Origin: Peribacillus huizhouensis
GTDB taxonomy: Bacteria; Bacillota; Bacilli; Bacillales; DSM-1321
DNA length: 64,000 nt
Direction of reading: 5' to 3'
Assembly (NCBI RefSeq): GCF_014138605.1
Contig: NZ_JACJHX010000004.1
Location: 1 to 64,000 of the forward strand
Part shown: piece after piece, positions 52,763 through 61,170 of the stretch
Layout of the letters: each line of letters begins with the position of its first letter
Numbering within the stretch: the stretch's first letter is position 1
Translations under genes and position numbers: made by a program
Notes under the pieces: generated by a model
Told to the model about the DNA's origin: nothing
What the model saw: the letters and a program-made list of their open reading frames with translations, nothing else
The model's database searches: none

Positions 52763-53953
52763 ATGTCTTTAGATAAAAAACAAAGTACTTTCGCACTGTT
52801 AGCCTTAGCTATAAGTGCATTTGCAATAGGAACAACAGAATTTATCAGTGTAGGTCTTTTACCATTAATAGCGAATGATTTACAAATATCTGTTACGACA
52901 GCAGGCTTGACAGTTTCCTTATATGCATTAGGAGTAACATTTGGGGCACCGATTCTAACTTCCTTTACTTCTAGTATGTCAAGAAAATCATTACTTCTTT
53001 GGATTATGGTTATTTTTATTATAGGCAATAGTATTGCTGCTAGTGCGACAAGCATTGGTGTGTTACTTGTTGCTCGTGTCATTTCAGCCTTTTCACATGG
53101 AGTTTTTATGTCCATTGGCTCTACCATTGCTGCAGATTTAGTACCAGAAAATAAAAGAGCTAGTGCCATATCCATAATGTTTTCTGGACTCACGGTAGCC
53201 ACTGTAACAGGTGTACCATTGGGAACATTTATTGGACAACAATTTGGTTGGAGAATGGCCTTTATCATCATCATTGGCGTCGGAATTATTGCCTTAATCG
53301 CGAATAGTATCCTGATTCCATCTAGCTTACGAAAAGCGACTCGTACAACACTTCGTGATCAATTCAAATTAGTGACAAATGGTCGCTTATTGCTTTTATT
53401 TATAATTACAGCCTTAGGTTATGGAGGAACATTCGTTGTCTTTACTTATCTATCTCCCATGCTACAGGAAATAACAGGATATAAAGAAGGAACAGTTGCT
53501 GTAATACTTCTTGTTTATGGTATTGCAATCGCAATTGGCAACATGATAGGTGGAAAGCTGTCGAATCACAATCCAATTAAGTCGTTATTTTACATGTTTA
53601 TTGTGCAAGCGGTGATATTATTTCTCCTGATGTTTACGGCACCATTTAAAATAACAGGATTGATTACCATTTTCTTAATGGGGCTTCTAGCTTTTATGAA
53701 TGTGCCGGGCTTACAAGTGTATGTGGTTATGTTAGCAGAACGATTTGTACCGACTGGAGTAGATGTGGCGTCTGCCATCAATATTGCTGCATTTAACGCA
53801 GGAATTGCAATCGGCTCCTACTTAGGTGGTATGATCACAGACTCTATTGGACTGATTCACACCTCTTGGGTAGGAGCACTTATGGTACTGATAGCTGCCA
53901 TCCTTGCAGGTTGGAGTGCATCCCTTGAAAGAAAAGACCATAAGGGGGGATAA
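52763..53953 (+). CDS. MFS exporter (DHA1 family, AraJ/YdhP-like)
   Basis: A 396-residue protein with 12 spans. The opening ALAISAFAIGTTEFISVGLL is the DHA1 signature of AraJ/YdhP/PbuE-type exporters, and IGNSIAASATSIGVLLVARVISAFSHG matches spans 3-4. Likely proton-driven efflux of a small toxic compound or metabolite. Divergent from hxlR and followed by an aldo/keto reductase gene; the trio suggests defence against reactive carbonyl or quinone-like compounds (inference). AGGAGGAG precedes the ATG. Its stop codon is overlapped by the left end of the ~300-bp repeat. Confidence 0.88.
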   Translation: MSLDKKQSTFALLALAISAFAIGTTEFISVGLLPLIANDLQISVTTAGLTVSLYALGVTFGAPILTSFTSSMSRKSLLLWIMVIFIIGNSIAASATSIGVLLVARVISAFSHGVFMSIGSTIAADLVPENKRASAISIMFSGLTVATVTGVPLGTFIGQQFGWRMAFIIIIGVGIIALIANSILIPSSLRKATRTTLRDQFKLVTNGRLLLLFIITALGYGGTFVVFTYLSPMLQEITGYKEGTVAVILLVYGIAIAIGNMIGGKLSNHNPIKSLFYMFIVQAVILFLLMFTAPFKITGLITIFLMGLLAFMNVPGLQVYVVMLAERFVPTGVDVASAINIAAFNAGIAIGSYLGGMITDSIGLIHTSWVGALMVLIAAILAGWSASLERKDHKGG

Positions 53954-54270
53954 ATTGAAACTTCAATCAGTGGGAGGTTCTTCCCCCCACTGATTGTTAG
54001 TCCCGATCTAGAGTCGCTAATACCTCACTCCGCTTCGGTAAAGCGACTCTACGACCCCGATTCAATGAATCACAGACTAAGTACGCCGCGTCCTCATGTC
54101 TTCGTCTATGTGACCCACGTCCTGTGGGCCTCAACTACACCTTTGAAGACCACTAAGGTAGGTTTCACTGTATCACCTTTACGGGCAGTTGATCCCCACC
54201 GATCTTCTTTTAGCATGCTCAGAATCTCAAGGAGGGGTCTTACTGCCAGTTAAGAGTGGGATAAATTGAA
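53949..54270. repeat. ~300-bp multi-hairpin repeat, copy 2
   Basis: Same element as 11379-11674 and 60475-60795. The left hairpin (AATCAGTGGG/CCCACTGATT), a perfect TAGAGTCGCT..AGCGACTCTA hairpin, the CCTTTGAA.. block and the terminal GGGCAGTTGATCCCCACC../..GGTCTTACTGCC pairing are all visible. Starts exactly at the MFS stop codon and ends 90 nt before the aldo/keto reductase gene, so it would be transcribed if the two genes form an operon. Confidence 0.8.
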
Positions 54271-54360
54271 GGGGGTGGTTTGCTAAATAATATAAGTGTG
54301 AAATCAACAAATATAGCACAATCTCATTTCTCATAAATAAAAATTGGAGGTTTAATTATA

Positions 54361-55203
54361 ATGATTAAAAACATACAAGATACAACTAATTTGCATAATG
54401 GTGTAAAAATGCCTTGGTTTGGAATTGGAGTGTTTAAAGTAGAAGAAGGACCTGAACTGGTTAATGCCGTAAAATTGGCAATTAAACATGGGTACCGTAG
54501 TATTGATACAGCAGCCATTTATGAAAATGAAGCGGGAGTTGGTCAAGCTATCCGTGAAGGAATAATAGAAACAAATATCCCTAGAGAAGAACTATTTATA
54601 ACATCGAAAGTTTGGAATTCTGACCTAGGTTACGAATCCACTATAGCAGCTTATGAAACAAGCTTAAAAAAACTTGGTCTTGAGTATTTAGATCTATATC
54701 TTATTCACTGGCCTGTAGAAGGTAAATATAAGGAAGCTTGGCGTGCATTAGAGACTCTTTATAAAGAAGGAAGAGTAAAGGCTATTGGAGTAAGCAACTT
54801 CCAGGTCCACCATCTTGAAGACTTAATGAATGATGCCGAAATTAAACCGATGGTCAATCAAGTAGAATACCACCCACGATTAACTCAAAAAGAAATTCAA
54901 GCCTTTTGTCAAGAACATGGAATTCAGTTAGAAGCTTGGTCACCTTTAATGCAAGGGCAATTATTAGATAATCTAGTATTACAAGAAATAGCAAATAACT
55001 ATAGCAAGACTATTGCTCAAGTTATTTTACGCTGGGATTTACAAAATGGCGTTGTCACCATTCCAAAATCCACGAAGGAACATCGAATTGTTGAGAACTC
55101 AACTATATTCGACTTCGAACTAACTAAAGAAGAGATGCAGCGAATTAACAAGCTAAATCAAAATCTTCGAGTAGGTCCAGATCCTGACAACTTTGATTTT
55201 TAA
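54361..55203 (+). CDS. Aldo/keto reductase (YvgN/YtbE-like)
   Basis: A 280-residue NADPH-dependent carbonyl reductase. The catalytic tetrad is visible: Asp and Tyr in GYRSIDTAAIYENEAGVG, Lys in FITSKVWNSD, His in LDLYLIHWPV. VIPKST-like VTIPKSTKEHRIVEN is the cofactor-binding end. Members reduce methylglyoxal and other aldehydes. Downstream of the MFS exporter, separated by the structured repeat. GGAGG precedes the ATG. A terminator follows. Confidence 0.93.
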   Translation: MIKNIQDTTNLHNGVKMPWFGIGVFKVEEGPELVNAVKLAIKHGYRSIDTAAIYENEAGVGQAIREGIIETNIPREELFITSKVWNSDLGYESTIAAYETSLKKLGLEYLDLYLIHWPVEGKYKEAWRALETLYKEGRVKAIGVSNFQVHHLEDLMNDAEIKPMVNQVEYHPRLTQKEIQAFCQEHGIQLEAWSPLMQGQLLDNLVLQEIANNYSKTIAQVILRWDLQNGVVTIPKSTKEHRIVENSTIFDFELTKEEMQRINKLNQNLRVGPDPDNFDF

Positions 55204-55231
55204 TAAAAAAGGGCATAAGATATGATCAGCA

Positions 55232-55263
55232 TCCCAATTGGTAGACACATCTATCAATTGGGA
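55232..55263 (+). terminator. Intrinsic terminator after the aldo/keto reductase
   Basis: TCCCAATTGGTAGA / TCTATCAATTGGGA (14-bp stem, one G-T pair), followed by GGCTGTTTTGTT, 30 nt past the stop. Confidence 0.7.
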
Positions 55264-55368
55264 GGCTGTTTTGTTCGTTAAATATACTATAGAACAATGA
55301 ACGCCAAATGATATTGTCCCAAACTTATGTCTGATGGCGTAAGTACTTCAATTCTCCTTATATCCCTT

Positions 55369-55920
55369 CTAACTCGAAGCGTTTTGTAATTTTTTTCGAA
55401 GTTGTTCGGCTGCAAATAATGCATTCATGTCTTGAACAATCTCACCCGGTTTGTTTCCTTCACCAATAATGTATCCGTCAAAGGTTGTCCCTACAAAGTC
55501 AAAGATATGCTGGAATTGCTGAATCAATGGTAAACCTTTCATGTATGGCTTATCTCCACCCACTGCAACTACATACGCTCTTTTTTGAGACATTTGATTT
55601 TTAAAATCGGGATACTTTGCGTCTTTCAATGTTTGGGACCATCGATCAATAAAATTTTTCATTGTTCCCGTCATGCTATACCAATAAATCGGGGTAGAAA
55701 AAATAAGAATATCATGGAGAAGAATGCGATCAATGATTGAGTCATAATCATCATTGATTTCGGGAAACCCTTCCTCTGCATGACGCTTATCTATTATAGG
55801 TTCAATCAAATAATCCTTCAGATATATTTCCTCCACGACTAATCCTTGAGTAGCCAACTTTGTTAACGACTCTGTATTCCCGTTTGGACGGTTTCCCCCG
55901 TAAATAACTGCAATGGTCAT
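55369..55920 (-). CDS. NAD(P)H-dependent FMN reductase / flavodoxin-like oxidoreductase
   Basis: A 183-residue flavodoxin-fold enzyme. The FMN phosphate loop is VIYGGNRPNGNTESLTK (about 5-21) and the ring-binding segment is FSTPIYWYSMTGTMKNFIDR. Reduces flavins, quinones or azo/nitro compounds with NAD(P)H. The ATG at 55920 follows GTGGAGG at good spacing; the longer frame (to 56067) overlaps the divergent LysR gene. Divergent from the LysR gene at 56057, with about 136 nt between start codons. Confidence 0.88.
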   Translation of the reverse strand: MTIAVIYGGNRPNGNTESLTKLATQGLVVEEIYLKDYLIEPIIDKRHAEEGFPEINDDYDSIIDRILLHDILIFSTPIYWYSMTGTMKNFIDRWSQTLKDAKYPDFKNQMSQKRAYVVAVGGDKPYMKGLPLIQQFQHIFDFVGTTFDGYIIGEGNKPGEIVQDMNALFAAEQLRKKLQNASS

Positions 55921-56056
55921 CTTTAAAACCTCCACGTTTTTGTTAATTGATAATTTTTTATTTCTAATTAATATTTTATAATGATATTGAAAAACAATAA
56001 AACGGATTATTCCGATTAAATCAATCGATAAAAGCGATTTAAGGAAGGTGAGAGAA

Positions 56057-56956
56057 TTGGAGATCAAACAACTGATTACCTTTAAGGTAGCTGCTGAAAG
56101 TCTGAACTTTACCCAAACGGCGAAAATGTTGAATTTTGCTCAATCGAGCGTAACGGCCCAAATGAAATCGCTTGAAGCTGAACTTGGAACACCTTTGTTT
56201 GAACGTCTAGGGAAGCGTCTAATTTTGACAGAAGCCGGGCGAAAGTTTCAATTATACGCAGATAAAATGATTAAACTGAATGAAGAAGCAAAGATGGCTG
56301 TAAGTGGAGATGAAGGACTTTCGGGAACATTAACAATTGGAGCACAGGAAAGTCAATGCACTTACCGACTTCCACCAATACTCATGGAGTTTAAGAAACA
56401 ATATCCTAACATTAAGGTCATATTTAAACCGGCACATTCTGACGAAATGGCAAGAAAGGAGCTACAGGAGGGCTTGTTGGATATTGCTTTCATAATGGAC
56501 ACATCGAAGCCAGGAGATCCATTGAAAATAGAATGCCTTACACAAGAAAAAATCAAAATGGTCGTTGCTCCAAATCATCGTTTACTTGCCAAATCAGAAG
56601 TTCGTCCAAAAGATCTTGAATATGAAACATTTTTACTTACTGAATTAGGCTGCTCCTATCGCACCCTATTAGAAGATTCCCTTCGCTCAGTAGAAGTATA
56701 CCCACAAAATAAATTCGAATTCGGTAGTATAGAAGCCATCAAACAATGTGTGATGGCGGGTTTGGGAATTGCGGTACTTCCGGAAATGGCAGTCGAGTCA
56801 GACATTAGATTGGGAAAACTGAAGGAATTGGCATGGATAAACACCTTATCACCGATTTTTACCCAGATTGCATGGCATAAAGATAAATGGATGACTCCTC
56901 CATTAGAAGCCTTTATAGAATTAACCCGTGAAACCTTTAAAACAAATAAAACTTAG
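56057..56956 (+). CDS. LysR-family regulator (divergent from the flavin reductase gene)
   Basis: A 299-residue regulator with N-terminal winged helix (LNFAQSSVTAQMKSLEAELG) and effector domain. Cys residues in LGCSYRTLLED and SIEAIKQCVMAG are spaced 32 residues apart, exactly as in the LysR protein at 20963-21817, so the two are paralogues or close subfamily members. Start taken as TTG at 56057 (MEIKQLITF), behind AAGGAAGGTGA; the GTG at 56048 lies within that site. It probably controls the divergent flavin reductase gene. Confidence 0.87.
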   Translation: MEIKQLITFKVAAESLNFTQTAKMLNFAQSSVTAQMKSLEAELGTPLFERLGKRLILTEAGRKFQLYADKMIKLNEEAKMAVSGDEGLSGTLTIGAQESQCTYRLPPILMEFKKQYPNIKVIFKPAHSDEMARKELQEGLLDIAFIMDTSKPGDPLKIECLTQEKIKMVVAPNHRLLAKSEVRPKDLEYETFLLTELGCSYRTLLEDSLRSVEVYPQNKFEFGSIEAIKQCVMAGLGIAVLPEMAVESDIRLGKLKELAWINTLSPIFTQIAWHKDKWMTPPLEAFIELTRETFKTNKT

Positions 56957-57003
56957 ATGAGTACTGCACTTTAACGGTTGTTGTATTCTGTGAAATTATC
57001 CAT

Positions 57004-57047
57004 AAAAACCCCTATAAATGTTAGATTGATGTCTAACATTTATGGGG
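57004..57047 (-). terminator. Hairpin beyond the LysR gene, T-run on the minus strand
   Basis: CCCCATAAATGTTAG / CTAACATTTATAGGGG (15-bp stem, one bulge), followed on the minus strand by TTTTTATGG. It may end read-through from either side. Confidence 0.55.
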
Positions 57048-57310
57048 CAGTTCATTAGTAGAAGTGCTTTTAAATTAATTCAAAAGTGTTTAAAATAACC
57101 TTATTTATATCTGCATCAACTGCAACGCCCTGTTAACAAGAAGGAAATTGTGAAAGACATTTCGATTCTAGTAAAAAAACAACAGTTATTACGATTCACA
57201 CGACTTGTTATTTAATTGATATGCTTTTCCGCCCAGTAAGCGATTCAGACAATGAAGATAGGGTCATTATTAAGTAAAATTACAGTTTTCCCTTTATTAA
57301 AAATATAAAA

Positions 57311-57349
57311 AGAAGTATCAAGAACATTTAGTTGTTCTATGATACTTCT
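57311..57349 (-). terminator. Intrinsic terminator after the NupG-type gene
   Basis: On the minus strand AGAAGTATCA pairs with TGATACTTCT (10 bp) plus an inner 5-bp GAACA/TGTTC stem, followed by TTTTTATATTTTT. Confidence 0.75.
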
Positions 57350-57499
57350 TTAATAAATACTGACTATATGCTTACTAATTGTTGGGTTTCGCTTAATAGT
57401 AACAGTGAACGATCTTATGAAATTTTAACTAATAATCTTTATTACATTTCAAACCAAATACCGTTTCAAAGCAGAAACAAAAAGGATAAAGAATATCTA

Positions 57500-58756
57500 T
57501 TAAGCAACATTATTTACATTCTTATTTCCATTAAGATCATTCTTGTATTTAAAACTTACAGCAAAAATGATTGCAAGGACGAATGTGTATACTGCAAAAA
57601 CTAACCAGATACTTTGCCAATCCTTCACTCCGTTAATCGTAAAGTAATCCACCAGTTTTCCACTAAGAACAGCGCCTACATAGGTACCGATTCCGTTGAC
57701 CATTGTCATGAATAAGCCTTGTGCACTTCCACGAATTCGACGATCCACTTCCTTTTCTACAAAAATAGAGCCGGAAATATTAAAGAAGTCAAATGCAGCA
57801 CCATATACAATCATTGATAATAGCAATAAGATGACTCCTACATTAGACGGGCTGCCATAGGCAAAAAGGATAAAGCGTAATGTCCATGCCACCATGCTCA
57901 ACAACATTACCGTCTTAATCCCAAATTTACGTAAGAAAAAAGGAATGGCAAGAATAAAGAATACTTCAGCAATTTGTCCCATTGATAATAAAATTGCTGG
58001 ATATTTAACAACGAGGCTATCTTTATAGTTAGCGATTGACGCAAAATCATGTAAAAATGGGTCAGCAAATACAAGGTTAATCTGCAATGCCGCACCTAAC
58101 AGCATAGCAAAAATGAAAAAGATAGCCATTCTCTTTTGCTTAAATAATACGAAAGCATCTAGACCTAAAAGACTTACTAACGACTTATCCTTTTTGACAT
58201 TTGATGTTGGATTATCAGGCAGTGTAAATGAATAAAGTGCAAGTAAGAAGGAAGCCCCCGCAGCCATGTAAAGCTGGATATTGCTTAACTCAAGTCCACC
58301 AAGACTAATTACCCACATCGCAAGAATAAAACTAATTGTTCCAAAAACACGAACAGAAGGGAAGTCTTTCGTTGTATCAAGCCCTTCTTTTTCTAGGCAA
58401 AAATACGAAATCGTATAAGATAAAGATATCGTCGGCATGTAAACCATTGCGTTAAAAAGCATAGCCCAAAACATGAGATTAGGGTCTGAAATCCCTGCAG
58501 CTAAAAATAAGAAAATCGCTCCAAGGAAATGGCAAATTCCATATAATCTATTTGCTTTTATCCAACGATCTGCAATAATCCCTACAAGACTTGGCATTAG
58601 AAGAGAGGCAATCCCTATTGTGCTATAAACACCTCCAACTTGTGTGCCGGTAAAATGCAAGGTATTGAACATATATGAGCCAAGTGTAACAAGCCAACAT
58701 CCCCAAATAAAAAACTGAAGTGACATCATAATTTTAAGTCGTGATTTTATAGTCAT
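57500..58756 (-). CDS. NupG-type nucleoside:H+ symporter (MFS)
   Basis: A 418-residue transporter with 12 spans. SLQFFIWGCWLVTLGSYM near the N-terminus, GIASLLMPSLVGIIADRW, LCLEKE-like SYFCLEKEG, FPSVRVFGTISFI and KLVDYF are characteristic of the nucleoside/H+ symporter family. Imports purine/pyrimidine nucleosides. Downstream of the nucleoside hydrolase gene, probably co-transcribed under the guanine riboswitch. The ATG at 58756 has GGAGG 5-6 nt upstream. Confidence 0.9.
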   Translation of the reverse strand: MTIKSRLKIMMSLQFFIWGCWLVTLGSYMFNTLHFTGTQVGGVYSTIGIASLLMPSLVGIIADRWIKANRLYGICHFLGAIFLFLAAGISDPNLMFWAMLFNAMVYMPTISLSYTISYFCLEKEGLDTTKDFPSVRVFGTISFILAMWVISLGGLELSNIQLYMAAGASFLLALYSFTLPDNPTSNVKKDKSLVSLLGLDAFVLFKQKRMAIFFIFAMLLGAALQINLVFADPFLHDFASIANYKDSLVVKYPAILLSMGQIAEVFFILAIPFFLRKFGIKTVMLLSMVAWTLRFILFAYGSPSNVGVILLLLSMIVYGAAFDFFNISGSIFVEKEVDRRIRGSAQGLFMTMVNGIGTYVGAVLSGKLVDYFTINGVKDWQSIWLVFAVYTFVLAIIFAVSFKYKNDLNGNKNVNNVA

Positions 58757-58917
58757 TTTTTCCTCCAACTATGCTTTGTGCTAAACTCTTTTTTAAAATT
58801 TTGATTTTAAATAGAGTCATGTATTTATTTTCTGAAAGTTCCGGTAATTGTATCTATAATATTGGTATTTGACTTACTCACATGATAATTTTTTCTATAA
58901 AAAATACAATCAACTAT

Positions 58918-58966
58918 ATTGATCGTAATACATTAAGAACTTTTCTCTAAATGTACTACGATCAAT
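58918..58966. repeat. 17-bp inverted repeat between nucleoside hydrolase and transporter genes
   Basis: ATTGATCGTAATACATT / AATGTACTACGATCAAT with a 15-nt loop (one mismatch), no T-run. Lies in the gap of the probable operon; may be an attenuator, mRNA processing or stability structure. Confidence 0.55.
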
Positions 58967-59076
58967 GGTTCACAAAAAAAGAATGGTCTTTAAGCTTTCA
59001 AGATAGTTATTAACTTTAACAAAAACTGTAACCTCATGTTAATTAACCATCTATTTCAAAATCTGTATGTTATAGA

Positions 59077-60012
59077 TTAAGCTTTTTTAGATAATTCGGT
59101 AATATAATCGAAGAAAGCATTAGAATTTACATCATAAACAACATTTACTGGGCGACCATTGTCTGTTTCTTCTGTACGCCCCTGACTCGGCCCATCTGTA
59201 TGCACGATACTATTAATTCTTTTCACTTTTACAATATCACTATTACCAACAAATGCTGTTGTTAAGACATCCCATAAAAAATATGTTGAGTTTGTTGTAA
59301 AGTGAACCAACGGCGGGCACATCGCATAACATTGGCCAATAAAATCAACACCGAGGTGTTTACGTTCAGATGCCCAACGATTACGTATATCTACTGTAAG
59401 AGGTACCTGGCTAGTGCTTTCAAGCGCTACTAAATCAATTTCTATACTACTTTTCCATACTCGACCAGCTGCTTCAGGGTCCCAAAACACATTCCATTCC
59501 GCAGTCCCATCATGTTCAGGCTCTTCCACATTTCCTACATCACGAAAAGTGCCGCCCATCCATACGAGTCGATCGATTTTTTCTTCAATAGAAGGGTCTT
59601 CATCTAGTGCACGAGCAAGATCCGTAAGTGGACCGGTGAATAAAAGAGTAGTTTTTTCATCTGAAGCGTGAATGGCATCTATCATATGAAGATGTGCTGG
59701 TTTCTCCGCTACTGGTGTAACAATCTTTCCGGATTCATTTAATATTGGCAAGGCATCCACAAAGAAAGCGTGCAAACGCCAATCTTTAGGAAAAGGATTT
59801 TTTCCACGAGAATTTGACTCTGCTACATCTAGACTGCCTTTTCCAAAGCGATCAATGATTTTTCGGCTTGCAAACATAGCTGGTTCTAAATAACAATCAG
59901 CTGGAATGACGGAAACACCAGTTAGTTCGATGGTATCCATTTGCAGTAATAAAAATAGAGAAACAAGATCATCTACACCGCCATCATGATTAAAGTAAAT
60001 TTTCTTTTTCAT
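59077..60012 (-). CDS. Nucleoside hydrolase (inosine-uridine preferring type)
   Basis: A 311-residue enzyme hydrolysing N-glycosidic bonds of nucleosides to base and ribose. The calcium/ribose-binding N-terminus reads YFNHDGGVDDLVSLFLLL; the usual DTDPGxDDA is altered, with Asn for the first Asp, while the DD pair is kept. LLFTGPLTDLARAL, WMGGTF, EWNVFWDPEAA (Asn/Asp ligand region) and WDVLTTAF follow the family pattern. Controlled by a guanine riboswitch and followed by a nucleoside transporter gene. AAAGGAT precedes the ATG. Substrate preference cannot be read; the altered motif is a caution. Confidence 0.85.
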   Translation of the reverse strand: MKKKIYFNHDGGVDDLVSLFLLLQMDTIELTGVSVIPADCYLEPAMFASRKIIDRFGKGSLDVAESNSRGKNPFPKDWRLHAFFVDALPILNESGKIVTPVAEKPAHLHMIDAIHASDEKTTLLFTGPLTDLARALDEDPSIEEKIDRLVWMGGTFRDVGNVEEPEHDGTAEWNVFWDPEAAGRVWKSSIEIDLVALESTSQVPLTVDIRNRWASERKHLGVDFIGQCYAMCPPLVHFTTNSTYFLWDVLTTAFVGNSDIVKVKRINSIVHTDGPSQGRTEETDNGRPVNVVYDVNSNAFFDYITELSKKA

Positions 60013-60181
60013 TCTTTCTCAATCCTTTCACATTGCATTTTTATTTTGCTTTACGAATTGATCCAACTGTTTTCTAAGCGTTGGAATGGGTCACACTTTA
60101 TTACACATTAAGAGCGAACAAAACTTTCTTGGTATAACACTTTGCATAATAAAATCTAAAATTAAATAGTACTTAAACGAT

Positions 60182-60211
60182 AAAAAACGCTCCGATATCT
60201 ACCGGAGCGTT
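60182..60211 (-). terminator. Expression-platform terminator of the guanine riboswitch
   Basis: On the minus strand AACGCTCCG-GTAGATAT-CGGAGCGTT (9-bp perfect stem) followed by TTTTTATCG, 170 nt upstream of the nucleoside hydrolase start. Confidence 0.88.
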
Positions 60212-60265
60212 GACTAGGGTATGAGTAAATAAAAGAAAGAGACTCCCTCTTTCATTTAAAACTTA

Positions 60266-60334
60266 CCTCGTAGTCAAGCCCTTTACGGCGGCTTGGTAGA
60301 AACTTTTGGGCCATATTCCCAATATTATACGACA
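60266..60334 (-). ncRNA. Purine riboswitch, guanine type
   Basis: The minus-strand leader reads TCGTATAATATTGGG, AATATGGCCCAAAAGTTTCT, ACCAAGCCGCCGTAAA and GGGCTTGACTACGA. P1 (TCGTA/TACGA), P2 (TTGGG/CCCAA), P3 (CAAGCC/GGCTTG) and both kissing loops (AATATGG, GCCGTAAA) are intact. The discriminating base in the GACTA segment is C, which specifies guanine/hypoxanthine rather than adenine. A terminator follows, giving an OFF switch. Controls nucleoside hydrolase and NupG-type genes. Confidence 0.95.
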
Positions 60335-60358
60335 TAATTCTACATTAAATTCACTTTT

Positions 60359-60387
60359 ATCATAGCAACGATTTAAAGTCGCGTCAA
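60359..60387 (-). promoter_or_regulatory. Sigma-A promoter of the guanine-riboswitch transcript
   Basis: TTGACG (60387-60382) and TATGAT (60364-60359), 17-nt spacer. Just upstream, AATTGTTTATATTTT occurs twice in tandem (about 60400-60435). Confidence 0.75.
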
Positions 60388-60474
60388 CAAATAAAAAACA
60401 ATTGTTTATATTTTTAATAATTGTTTATATTTTCTCGATATAATATCACGAGCGTTTATCATCTAATTTCTACC

Positions 60475-60795
60475 AATAAAGTGAAACTTCATTCAATGGG
60501 GGTTTTCTTCATCCACTACTGAGTGTTAGTCCCGTTCTAGATTCGCTAATATCTCCGCTACGCTTCGATAAAGCGACTCTACAAACCCGATTAAATGAAT
60601 CACAGACTAAGTACGCCGCATCCTGCGGCAACGTCTGTGTGACCCACATCCTGTGGGCCTCAACTAAACCTTTGAAATCCACAAAGGTAAGTTTCACTGT
60701 ATCTCACCAATCGGGCTTTTACGGGCAGTTGTCTCCTCCACCTACTTCTTCTAATTCTTGAGGTGGGGGTCTACTGCCCATTTATGCGGGATAAA
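60475..60795. repeat. ~300-bp multi-hairpin repeat, copy 3
   Basis: Third copy of the element at 11379-11674 and 53949-54270. It shares longest identity with copy 2 (AATGAATCACAGACTAAGTA with CGCCGC and TGACCCAC.TCCTGTGGGCC) and with copy 1 (CACAAAGGTAAGTTTCACTG with TATCTCACCAATCGGGCT). Final pairing GGGCAGT..CCACCT/AGGTGG..ACTGCCC is partly decayed. It lies between the nucleoside hydrolase promoter and the phosphoesterase gene. A separate TTCTCATGTAAAAT..ATTTTACGAAGTGAGAA pairing follows at 60815-60862. Confidence 0.8.
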
Positions 60796-61170
60796 ATTAC
60801 ATAAAAAAGAGAGATTCTCATGTAAAATAGTAGTCATCCCTACAACATTTTACGAAGTGAGAACCACTCTTGAACTAGTATTGCGCGATTTTTTCACTCA
60901 TTCATCTTTTCTTTTCGAAGCTGAACTTTAACCGATTTTAGCTGAAGTCACTGTTTTAAATGCCGCGTCGACTATTATTAGATGCCGCTTCATACTCCCC
61001 TCACTAACTTAGTGCGCAATTTGTTGGATATATATTCAACAATTAATTTCCTAATTATATATTAATATTTTTTGTAAATTATAGGTAAACTAAATATTTT
61101 TTCCTCTTTTATCAGCTAAAATAATCGTATACTAATAGCCCTTATATAGAACAAATGGAGGTTATATAAC
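60796..61170. other. Region upstream of the nucleotidase-type gene
   Basis: Contains the TTCTCATGTAAAAT hairpin noted above, which looks like a decayed IS end, and a short open frame at about 60857-60929 (MRTTLELVLRDFFTHS...) that I cannot identify. It should hold the promoter of the downstream gene; none is clear. Confidence 0.35.

Noticed and set aside
57332..57604. 90-codon plus-strand frame ending inside the NupG gene
   Set aside because: No ribosome binding site, overlaps the terminator hairpin at 57311-57349 and the 3' end of the NupG-type gene, and shows no recognisable protein features.
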